DNA of 64,000 nucleotides from G965216695 sp965216695 (lineage in GTDB: Bacteria > Pseudomonadota > Gammaproteobacteria > Pseudomonadales > Azotimanducaceae). The stretch covers positions 3,348,001 through 3,412,000 of the forward strand of contig OZ244212.1 in NCBI GenBank assembly GCA_965216695.1, written 5' to 3'. Shown here piece after piece: positions 17,737-23,842 of this stretch (the first letter of the stretch is position 1; every line of letters starts with the position of its first letter). The position numbers were made by a program, and so were the translations under genes. Under the pieces are notes generated by a model, which saw only the letters and a list, made by a program, of their open reading frames with translations, made no database searches and was not told where the DNA came from.

Positions 17737-17825
17737 TGGCTAGCACGAGACCTGGTTTCCAGAACACAACATCTTGAACCGTTAGCCTAGGGTATTAGTA
17801 ATGGTGTTGTTTCTGTTGAACTGTT

Positions 17826-19013
17826 TTGGATTCCAAATTTAGAGAATTACTTAATTCATCTCCGATGGATTTTTCGGCAGATTCCACTGCTCCGGAAGTG
17901 GGCTTCCTTGTAGATCACATCTTTGAGCAGATACAGAGCCAACACGACAGGGAGATAAGAGCCCCAGCGAAGTGGATTCAACACCTTCGTTGCTTAGTCC
18001 TAAATCTTTTCGCCGTACGACAGGTTCACTCCGGCAGATACGTCGCGATCACTTTAAATCGAAACGAATACTCAAAGACTTCACGATATTTGACTGAAGG
18101 CCGAAGCCACAAAGTTACAACCAGTTTGATCGACCATCTTGCGAAGCACCTGGGCTATATTTCCTATCATCCTGGCTGGAAAGATAGAGAGACAAGCAAG
18201 TCGTACCTCACGCGGATTAGGGCTAAGAAGCCGCTCATCTCATTGTTCGATCAGTACGAGAACGATATCCACATGCTGCAACGATCTTGTGGCATTGAGA
18301 CTATCCGCCTCAAAGACGAAGACAAGAATCTAATCAACTATCAAGACACGCTATCCACGGTTGTGGACAGAGCCTCCGTTGAGACATTGAACCTACGACT
18401 GTCACAGACGTTCATCGGGATGCATCTACCCGATTGCGCTTACACCGAGATGAACGACAAGTTAGTAGAGGAGGAGGTTGCTAGTTGGAAAGATGATGAC
18501 CGCATACAACCAGTGGATCTATCTCGAAAATCACTCTATCGGATATTCAACGACGACGACTTCGAAGCAGGAGGTAGGTTCTATGGCGGGTGGTGGCAAT
18601 CGGTACCCAGTCGACTCAGAAAGCATATCCACATCTGTCCGAGGTTCAGTACCTATCCGAAGTACACCGTAGAGATCGATTACTCATCCATGCAAACCTG
18701 CATCGCGTATGCGTGCTCGGGCATTCAGCCGCCTAAGGATGCCTATTCAGTAGAAGGTTTTGGAAAATCCTCTTTGAGGCGAATGCGCCCTTATCTGAAG
18801 GCAGGGATGCTCAGAGTGCTGAACACCAAGAGTCGAATCGAAGCCATCTCGTCTTTGGAGAAGGAGTTTGCTGACCAAACAACTGCCCCAGGAGCTACCA
18901 ACCGCTTGTTCAGTTGTGGAGTGCTTGGAAAATACACATCGCGCAATCTACAAGCCTTACTTCTACAAGGCCAAGGGCAAACACCTGATGTGGATAGAGT
19001 CGAGGATTGCTGA
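17826..19013 (+). CDS. family-A-polymerase-like protein, N-terminal part of a frame-broken gene
   Basis: 395 residues from TTG 17826; ATG 17865 is an alternative start and neither has a clear Shine-Dalgarno. The first 240 residues are unrecognised. GGRFYGGWWQSVPS followed by YTVEIDYSSMQTCIAYA looks like polymerase motif A with its metal-binding Asp, and the basic segment RRMRPYLKAGMLRVLNTKSR resembles a fingers helix. The reading frame then goes astray: the expected continuation is in the +1 frame from about 18865-18885 and is listed as the next CDS. The last 40-50 residues here are therefore probably out of frame. The polymerase assignment rests on motifs only; an unrelated island protein is possible. 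Confidence 0.6.
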   Translation: MDSKFRELLNSSPMDFSADSTAPEVGFLVDHIFEQIQSQHDREIRAPAKWIQHLRCLVLNLFAVRQVHSGRYVAITLNRNEYSKTSRYLTEGRSHKVTTSLIDHLAKHLGYISYHPGWKDRETSKSYLTRIRAKKPLISLFDQYENDIHMLQRSCGIETIRLKDEDKNLINYQDTLSTVVDRASVETLNLRLSQTFIGMHLPDCAYTEMNDKLVEEEVASWKDDDRIQPVDLSRKSLYRIFNDDDFEAGGRFYGGWWQSVPSRLRKHIHICPRFSTYPKYTVEIDYSSMQTCIAYACSGIQPPKDAYSVEGFGKSSLRRMRPYLKAGMLRVLNTKSRIEAISSLEKEFADQTTAPGATNRLFSCGVLGKYTSRNLQALLLQGQGQTPDVDRVEDC

Positions 19014-19377
19014 ACATGTGATGTTGTCAATGCATCGACAAGGCGCCGCAGTCCTCCCTATTCACGACAGTTTTCTGGTGATGAAGAGTTACCGGGATTA
19101 CTTGGGTTCTGCCATGGACCGAGCATTCAAATCTGTGACTGGTTTTTCTTGTGACATGACCTACGACCAAACAGAGTACGAATTCGAAATGGAACAAGAG
19201 ATGCGTTCTTCTGGTCCCGTTACGGACGATGACATGTGGGAGGATGCACGCAGAGAGCAAGAAGATTACGCCGGTTTCTGGAAGCAGTTCAATTCGTGGC
19301 TTGGAAATCAGGAGTGGCATACACCATCAGACGATCAGGACGACGATTGGGAGGATTGGGATGATGAGGAGTTTTAG
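18868..19377 (+). CDS. family-A-polymerase-like protein, C-terminal part (other frame)
   Basis: 169 residues in the frame one base ahead of the preceding ORF. HRAIYKPYFYKAKGKHLMWI and ESRIAEHVMLSMHRQG lead to VLPIHDSFLVM, which has the His-Asp pair of motif C in family A DNA polymerases. It ends in a strikingly acidic tail (DDQDDDWEDWDDEEF). The two ORFs overlap by 146 bp and their motifs are complementary, so they look like one gene of about 515 codons broken by a one-base insertion near 18865-18885. A sequencing error, a real pseudogene or programmed frameshifting would all explain it. I see no obvious slippery heptamer at the junction. Confidence 0.55.
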   Translation: MLTKQLPQELPTACSVVECLENTHRAIYKPYFYKAKGKHLMWIESRIAEHVMLSMHRQGAAVLPIHDSFLVMKSYRDYLGSAMDRAFKSVTGFSCDMTYDQTEYEFEMEQEMRSSGPVTDDDMWEDARREQEDYAGFWKQFNSWLGNQEWHTPSDDQDDDWEDWDDEEF

Positions 19378-19402
19378 CTTCAACATTCACTAGGTCAGAT
19401 TA

Positions 19403-19415
19403 CGGAATCGTTCCG
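19403..19415 (+). terminator. weak hairpin after the polymerase-like gene
   Basis: CGGAA-TCG-TTCCG forms a 5-bp stem with a 3-base loop, followed by CTTTTGG. The T run is short, so this is only a marginal intrinsic terminator, 25 bp after the stop codon. Confidence 0.25.
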
Positions 19416-19438
19416 CTTTTGGGGGCTCCACGATTCTC

Positions 19439-19455
19439 GATCTAGGTGCTAGATC
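19439..19455. repeat. short inverted repeat
   Basis: GATCTAG-GTG-CTAGATC is a perfect 7-bp inverted repeat in the gap between the polymerase-like gene and the IS3 end. Its role is unknown. The rest of the 111-bp gap shows no coding capacity. Confidence 0.4.
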
Positions 19456-19550
19456 CAGACAATCTGCAAAGAATTCAAGAACACACATTGACGTGCCCCA
19501 GGTTTCACGTTCACCGAGATTAGGTGAGATGATGAACCTGGAGGACGGTT

Positions 19551-19841
19551 ATGACACGAAGAAGCTTCACACGGGAGTTCAAGCTGGAGGCGGTTCGGTT
19601 GGTCAGTGAGCGTGGCCTGAGTGTTTCTCAGGCCGCTCGAGATCTCGACATCCACGAGAACGTGCTACGCAAGTGGGTTCGACAGTATCGGGATGACCCG
19701 GCGCACGCCTTTCCGGGTGCCGGACAGATGAAGCCCGAACAGGCCGAGGTAGCGCAGCTAAAGAACGAGATCCGCAAACTCAAGGCCGAGCGCGACATTT
19801 TAAAAAAGGCAGCGGCCTACTTCGCCAAGGATTCGACGTGA
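19551..19841 (+). CDS. IS3-family transposase OrfA
   Basis: 96 residues. The N-terminal helix-turn-helix reads FTREFKLEAVRLVSERGLSV and then AARDLDIHENVLRKWVRQ; a leucine-zipper-like C-terminus follows (VAQLKNEIRKLKAERDILKK). In IS3 elements OrfA binds the ends and is fused to OrfB by -1 frameshifting to give the active transposase. The stop overlaps the orfB GTG. It appears intact. Confidence 0.9.
   Translation: MTRRSFTREFKLEAVRLVSERGLSVSQAARDLDIHENVLRKWVRQYRDDPAHAFPGAGQMKPEQAEVAQLKNEIRKLKAERDILKKAAAYFAKDST
19802..19808 (+). promoter_or_regulatory. programmed -1 frameshift heptamer of the IS3 element
   Basis: AAAAAAG lies in the orfA frame as A-AAA-AAG, the canonical slippery sequence of IS3 elements, 31 bases before the orfA stop. 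Slippage by -1 leads directly into the orfB frame. Confidence 0.75.
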
Positions 19842-20216
19842 GGTTCGAGTTCATCGCGAAGCATCGAGGGATCTGGCCGGTAACCTGGATGTGCGAGGTG
19901 CTCGATGTCTCGCCAAGTGGTTTCTATAGTTGGCGCTCAAGACCGCCCAGCAATCGAACGACCTACGACGAAACCCTGATCCGCGACATCCGTCGCAGCT
20001 TCAAAGACAGTGACCGGACCTACGGCGTGCGCCGTATCTGGCCCGATCTGCTCGACTGGGGGCATGAGGTCGGTAGAGAACGCGTAGCCCGCCTGGTACG
20101 GGCTTTAGGCCTCGTTGCACAACCGAAACGGCGGAAGCGACCGGTGGATACAGGCACACGTCTGGAGAGCTCAATAGCGCCAAATACGCTGGATCGCGCG
20201 TTTACGGCAACGGCGC
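19838..20216 (+). pseudogene. IS3-family transposase OrfB, N-terminal segment, interrupted by the IS21 element
   Basis: The orfB frame opens at GTG 19838 with GIWPVTWMCEVLDVSPSGFY and the HTH_21 region DRTYGVRRIWPDLLDWGHEV. It is cut at codon FTATA|PNQ by the IS21 insertion at 20217. The frame seems to continue to 20395 but those residues are IS21 sequence. Removing 20217-22836 restores an uninterrupted OrfB, so the break is purely insertional. Confidence 0.88.
20212..20216. repeat. left copy of 5-bp target-site duplication of the IS21 element
   Basis: GGCGC directly precedes the IS21 end and is repeated directly after its other end (22832-22836). Collapsing one copy restores the orfB reading frame. 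Confidence 0.8.
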
Positions 20217-20222
20217 TGTCAG

Positions 20223-20266
20223 TGATCGCCCTAATGGAGCCACCCGTGATCGGCATAATGGCGCCA
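20223..20266 (-). repeat. IS21 subterminal repeats, istB-side end
   Basis: Two 20-bp repeats, TGATCGCCCTAATGGAGCCA (20223-20242) and TGATCGGCATAATGGCGCCA (20247-20266), start 24 bp apart. They are the reverse complement of the repeats at the other end and are probable IstA-binding sites. Confidence 0.65.
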
Positions 20267-20303
20267 CTATTTGTGGCTGAAAAACCGATCTCGGATTTGT
20301 TGA

Positions 20304-21086
20304 TTATGGGGTGCTTCGGGTCGTTTTTCTCCTTCCGGTTTTCGGATCACCGGGGATGGGTTTCGGTGCCCGATAGCTCTCACCTTCGAGCGTGAGCCGA
20401 TAGGCGTTGTGGCGCAGTCGGTCGAGGGTAGCTGCGCCGAGTAAGCGGTTCGGGAACGCTTCACCCCATTCGGAGAAGTCGAGGTTTGACGTGATGATGG
20501 TGGCGGCGCGTTCATAACGCTCGGCCACCAGGTCGTGCAGATCTTCATCGTGCGGGGACCGCAGCGGCTTCAAGCCGAAGTCATCGATGATCAAGAGATC
20601 CGCGCGCACGAGCGTGGCGAACTTGCGCTCGAAGGCGTTGGTGGCGCGAGCCGCATGCAGCGAGCCGAGCAGCTGCGACTGGGTCGAGAACAATACGTCG
20701 TAACCGGCACGAACCGCACAGTGGCCGAAGGCCTGGGCCAGATGCGACTTACCGGTGCCGCAGGGCCCGGCGATCAAGACGGCCACGTTCTCCTCGACGT
20801 AGCGGCAGGTGGCGAGTTCTTCGACGAGCGCACGGTTGACGTGCTTGGCGAAGTCGAAGTCGAACTGCTCTAGGGTCTTCTGTGAGCGGAAGCCGGCACG
20901 GCGTACTCGGGTGTTGAACTTCTTCTGCTCGCGTCGTGCGACCTCATCGGTGATGAGTAGCGCCAGGAAATCGGGATACGACATTTTGGCTTCGATGGCT
21001 TCGCGATTACGCGCCTCGAGCGAGTCGAGGATCCCCGACAGACGCAGTTGCTTCAGTTGTGGGGCCAGTTCGGGCATGGGGTTCAT
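20304..21086 (-). CDS. istB: IS21-family helper ATPase IstB
   Basis: 260 residues. The AAA+ core has a Walker A motif AGPCGTGKSHLAQAFG and Walker B ADLLIIDDFGLKPL, then ERYERAATIITSNLDFSEWG with the sensor Asn. IstB oligomerises on DNA and activates or directs the IstA transposase. The Walker A Cys (usual form GPTGTGKT) is a tolerated variant. It starts 8 bp after the istA stop in the same minus-strand operon. Confidence 0.93.
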   Translation of the reverse strand: MNPMPELAPQLKQLRLSGILDSLEARNREAIEAKMSYPDFLALLITDEVARREQKKFNTRVRRAGFRSQKTLEQFDFDFAKHVNRALVEELATCRYVEENVAVLIAGPCGTGKSHLAQAFGHCAVRAGYDVLFSTQSQLLGSLHAARATNAFERKFATLVRADLLIIDDFGLKPLRSPHDEDLHDLVAERYERAATIITSNLDFSEWGEAFPNRLLGAATLDRLRHNAYRLTLEGESYRAPKPIPGDPKTGRRKTTRSTP

Positions 21087-21094
21087 AAATACTC

Positions 21095-22636
21095 CTAATC
21101 AGTGAGTAACGTGGTGGTATCGCGCAGGAACCGGCCGGCGCCGGTGTACGCATCAGAGAGCTCGTCGACGTCGTCGTCGAGCAGCGGAACCTGGTCGAGA
21201 CCCTTGTCCAGGATGGTCTTGACGGTGCGGTAGCGCGGGTTGTCGAAGGTCAGGGCGCGGTGACAGGCGGCATCGAGGCGGTCGGCGCCGTAGCTGTCCT
21301 TGAGCCGCACGATGCCCTGCGCAGCGCGCAGGTTGTCGAGTACGCGGTCGGCGAATAATCGTTCGATCAGAGCATGGCAAGAGGGTCCGACCGCTGCACT
21401 CTGCTGCAGACACCACTGCGGATCCTGCATGAGATACGCCACCGCCTCGGGCGGCAGATGGTCACGCACGGTGTGCTTCGAACCGGGGTCGCGCAGCCGC
21501 GGATGGGTGGCGACGAGCGTATGCTCCTGAAAGATGTGGGTCGTAGTCTCGGTGGCGGAGAGCCATAGCGTCTGGCGCACAAGCCGGTACGGGACTGAGT
21601 AGAGGCACTTCTCGAACTGCACGTGGGCGTTGCCGTGCACCTTGACCTTGGCCCATACGGCCAGCTCCGGAGCCCGGTCGGGTAGCGGCTGCAACAGGTG
21701 CCGCTCGGTGTCGTGGAAACGGGTGAGCGGGCGCTGGTGCGTAGTGCCGTGCAGGCGATTACCGGCCTCACCGAGGATCCAGGATCGCAGTTGGGCATTG
21801 GCGTCGGTGAGACTGCGAAAATCGCGCAAGGGGACGAAGCTGCGCTTCACGTACTTCACGCCGGCCTCGACCCGGCCCTTCTTCTGCGGCTGACCGGGCG
21901 GACAGGCCTCGATCAGAAAGCCGTAGGCTTCGGCACAGTCGGCATAGGCACGCTGCACCACCGGGTCACGGTAGCAGGCCCGTGTGATCGCGCACTTGGC
22001 GTTATCGATGGTGACCTTGGCCGGTACGCCGCCGAACCACTCAAACGCGCGGCGATGGCAACCGAGCCAGGTCTCGGTCTTCTGATCCCGGATGATCTCG
22101 GCATACTGGTGCCGGGACCAGTTGAGTGTCATCACGAAAATCCAGGTGGGCTTAAGCTCGCCGGTATCCGGATCGACGATGTCGGGGCCCTTGCCGAAAT
22201 CGACCTGGACCGCTTCACCGGGGTCGAACTCGAGGATCACCGTGGCTTCGGGATGGTTCGCTTCCAGCTGCTGCACGAAGCGGCGCACTGAAGAGTAGCT
22301 GCCGTTGAAACCGTGCTTGCGCTTCAGCGCCGCGGTGATCGTGGTCGCCGCGATACCGTCCCGCCACCACTCTGTGACATCCTGGGCGAAAGGCTCCACC
22401 AGCGACACCGTCGATGACCTCTGCGGGCGAGGCCGCAGCCGCTCGGCGAGCACCGCATCATCGGGCAGGGGCTCGTTCGGGTCGAGCCACCCGGCCGCCT
22501 CTGCGTTCCGCCGGACATCGGCCGTCTTGCGCCGACCCATGAGGCCGGCCTTGCTGATCGCGCGGTCGGTCTCACCCAACCGCATGCGCATCAATACTTG
22601 TCTGTACTCGTGCATCTCGAACTTCCGATTAGCCAC
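21095..22636 (-). CDS. istA: IS21-family transposase IstA
   Basis: 513 residues. An N-terminal HTH region (YRQVLMRMRLGETDRAISKA) is followed by a DDE integrase core: VQVDFGKGPDIV with the first Asp, KVTIDNAKCAITRA with the second, and KGRVEAGVKYVKRSF with the Glu. A Mu-transposase-like C-terminal beta-barrel region follows. It catalyses the cut-and-join steps. All catalytic residues are present, so the protein should be functional. Confidence 0.93.
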   Translation of the reverse strand: MANRKFEMHEYRQVLMRMRLGETDRAISKAGLMGRRKTADVRRNAEAAGWLDPNEPLPDDAVLAERLRPRPQRSSTVSLVEPFAQDVTEWWRDGIAATTITAALKRKHGFNGSYSSVRRFVQQLEANHPEATVILEFDPGEAVQVDFGKGPDIVDPDTGELKPTWIFVMTLNWSRHQYAEIIRDQKTETWLGCHRRAFEWFGGVPAKVTIDNAKCAITRACYRDPVVQRAYADCAEAYGFLIEACPPGQPQKKGRVEAGVKYVKRSFVPLRDFRSLTDANAQLRSWILGEAGNRLHGTTHQRPLTRFHDTERHLLQPLPDRAPELAVWAKVKVHGNAHVQFEKCLYSVPYRLVRQTLWLSATETTTHIFQEHTLVATHPRLRDPGSKHTVRDHLPPEAVAYLMQDPQWCLQQSAAVGPSCHALIERLFADRVLDNLRAAQGIVRLKDSYGADRLDAACHRALTFDNPRYRTVKTILDKGLDQVPLLDDDVDELSDAYTGAGRFLRDTTTLLTD

Positions 22637-22706
22637 TCGTCCCTCCGCGTTCTGCTTGAACAGAAGGGTACGAGTCGGATGTCCGAGATCAGAATCTCAG
22701 CAGCGT

Positions 22707-22825
22707 GGCTCCATTATGCCGATCATCACGTGGCGCCATTATGGCGATCATCGACTGGCTCCATTATGCCGATCACACCGTGGCTCCTTTATGCCGATCC
22801 CCGAATGGCTCCATATAGGCGATCA
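22707..22825 (+). repeat. IS21 subterminal repeats, istA-side end (five copies)
   Basis: Five copies of TGGCTCCATTATGCCGATCA or close variants begin at 22707, 22732, 22757, 22782 and 22806, a period of 24-25 bp. They lie between the istA start and the element end. IS21 elements carry multiple transposase-binding repeats; five at this end against two at the other is a marked asymmetry. Confidence 0.75.
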
Positions 22826-22831
22826 CTAACA

Positions 22832-22836
22832 GGCGC
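22832..22836. repeat. right copy of 5-bp target-site duplication of the IS21 element
   Basis: GGCGC directly follows the IS21 end and matches 20212-20216. Confidence 0.8.
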
Positions 22837-23324
22837 CAAACCAGAAGTGGGTAGCGGACTTCACCTATGTGTGGACCACCGAAGGCTGGTTATACGTTGC
22901 TGGGGTTCTGGACCTGTTCTCACGGCGCATCGTCGGTTGGTCCATGAAGCCCCGGATGACGACCGATCTCGTGACGGACGCGCTGATGATGGCGATTTGG
23001 CGTCGACGACCGCACGCGGATCTGCTGCATCATAGCGATCAAGGCAGCCAATATACGGCGGAACAGTTCCAGAAGCTCCTGAAAGACAACGGGATCCAAT
23101 GCAGTATGAGTCGTTCGGGCGAGTGCCATGACAATGCCGTGATGGAGAGCTTCTTCTCACGGATGAAGGACGATCGGGTCAGTCGTCACCGTTATCGAAC
23201 ACGGAACGAAGCGCGCGCCGATATCTTTGATTACATCGAGCGCTTCTACAATCCGAAGCGGCGGCACTCTACCTTGGGCGGGATCAACCCGGTCGAGTAT
23301 GAAAAACGAGCTAAACAAGCTTAG
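22832..23324 (+). pseudogene. IS3-family transposase OrfB, C-terminal segment
   Basis: Starting in the second GGCGC copy, the frame reads PNQKWVADFTYVWTTEGW with the first catalytic Asp, then HHSDQGSQYTAEQFQ with the second, and DNAVMESFFSRMKDD with the Glu, ending FYNPKRRHSTLGGINPVEYE. The complete DDE triad is therefore here, separated from its N-terminus by the IS21 insertion. Confidence 0.88.
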
Positions 23325-23354
23325 GCGGGTGAACGCAAGACCTGGGGCACGTCA

Positions 23355-23455
23355 CCTGGCGGCAATAAATTTTCGTTCGCCCCAAAAGATCTCGGGACAA
23401 CATGCTCTACTGACTTTGACAAGCCCGACGCCTCTTTGCAGAAAATGCAACGCAT
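23355..23455 (-). pseudogene. truncated HNH-endonuclease-like gene (N-terminal 33 codons)
   Basis: On the minus strand an ATG at 23455, preceded by GAAGGTGGG, opens a frame reading RCIFCKEASGL then KSVEHVVPRSFGANENLLPP, where it meets the IS3 end. The CxxC pair, the EHVVP segment and the small-residue turn match the start of HNH_5-like zinc nucleases (CxxC, then EHxxP, normally followed by a second Cys pair and CN). The remainder is not convincingly found beyond the IS, where the frame would stop after 14 codons. It is divergent from the reverse-transcriptase operon. The gene is too short for automatic calling, and the assignment rests on this motif alone. Confidence 0.55.
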
Positions 23456-23571
23456 ACCCACCTTCAAACTAATATCTCCGGCGACCTTTACTTCTCACCA
23501 AACCAAGTCCATGAGACAATGAACACGCTTTGGCGATAGGTTGCACAGGAAAAGCCAATCGCAACTTACGC

Positions 23572-23686
23572 TCCTTATGCTGTCACAACGAGTGACTAAA
23601 TTGCTGGGTGGCTGATATCTCAGTCCTTGGTGTTGGTTTGAGACCATGCGCTTCGCGCTAGGTTCGCCAAAGCAATAGCATAAGGA
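23572..23686 (+). ncRNA. predicted structured RNA / leader upstream of the 48-codon ORF and reverse transcriptase
   Basis: Base-by-base complementarity gives a closed, fully nested fold. Outer helix TCCTTATGCT (23572-23581) pairs with AGCATAAGGA (23677-23686). Hairpin GTCAC-AACGA-GTGAC lies at 23582-23596. Helix ATTGCT (23600-23605) pairs with AGCAAT (23671-23676). Hairpin GGCTGA-TATC-TCAGTC is at 23610-23625. Helix TTGGTG (23627-23632) pairs with CGCCAA (23665-23670), enclosing hairpins at 23634-23646 and 23648-23658. The three 3' strands are contiguous (23665-23686) and coaxial. The outer 3' strand contains the Shine-Dalgarno of the next ORF. It could be a template or primer RNA for the reverse transcriptase, like a retron msr-msd or a DRT RNA, or a cis-acting translational switch. 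Confidence 0.55.
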
Positions 23687-23695
23687 AGATTTATT

Positions 23696-23842
23696 ATGAA
23701 TAAACGTAATAATTTCGACCTAGTTAAGGAGTGCGTAAAGCTTGCACTAGCCGTTGTTCGGCTTGCTCGCAAAATAATCGAACTTCTTGACATGGTCATA
23801 AACTACCACCCAACCCGGAAGTTCAGTGGCTTCGCGTTCTAG
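23696..23842 (+). CDS. 48-residue ORF coupled to the reverse transcriptase
   Basis: ATG 23696 follows AAGGAAG by seven bases, a strong ribosome site that lies in the 3' strand of the predicted RNA fold. The product is 48 residues: polar N-terminus NKRNNFDLVKE, an amphipathic or mildly hydrophobic helix VKLALAVVRLARKIIELLDM, and a basic aromatic end ending KFSGFAF. Its stop (23840-23842) lies 17 bases inside the reverse transcriptase gene, which starts in another frame, so translation is probably coupled. No family is recognised. It might be an accessory or toxic peptide, or only a leader ORF. Confidence 0.5.
   Translation: MNKRNNFDLVKECVKLALAVVRLARKIIELLDMVINYHPTRKFSGFAF

Larger units (their letters stand above)
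20217..22831 (-). mobile_element. IS21-family insertion sequence inside the IS3 orfB
   Basis: A 2615-bp element with ends TGTCAGTGATCGCC (20217-20230) and, read inward from the other side, TGTTAGTGATCGCC (22831-22818). It contains istA and istB on the minus strand and is flanked by a 5-bp GGCGC duplication. Both genes and both ends look complete, so this is a recent and possibly active copy. It is also more GC-rich than the surrounding island. Confidence 0.92.
19489..23354 (+). mobile_element. IS3-family insertion sequence, interrupted by an IS21-family element
   Basis: The ends are imperfect 27-bp inverted repeats: the left begins TGACGTGCCCCAGGT and the right end reads back as the same 15 bases, with 24 of 27 positions matching. 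Without the IS21 insert and its 5-bp duplication the element is 1246 bp, typical of IS3. It carries orfA, the A6G frameshift site and orfB. Flanking bases (CAT on the left, CCT on the right) are not a direct repeat, so the original target duplication is lost or a deletion followed. On the right it abuts a truncated HNH-like gene. Confidence 0.88.

Noticed and set aside
17801..17842. 13-codon leader ORF (ATG at 17801) before the polymerase-like gene
   Set aside because: No ribosome site and no attenuator-like hairpin behind it; likely chance.
19449..19655. Minus-strand 68-codon frame across the left IS3 end as the other half of the HNH gene
   Set aside because: Most of it is IS sequence, and the part outside lacks the second Cys pair and stops after 14 codons.
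22680..22830. CRISPR-like array of regular repeats
   Set aside because: The 20-bp repeats have only 4-5 bp between them and lie at the IS21 end; they are transposase-binding repeats, not spacers.
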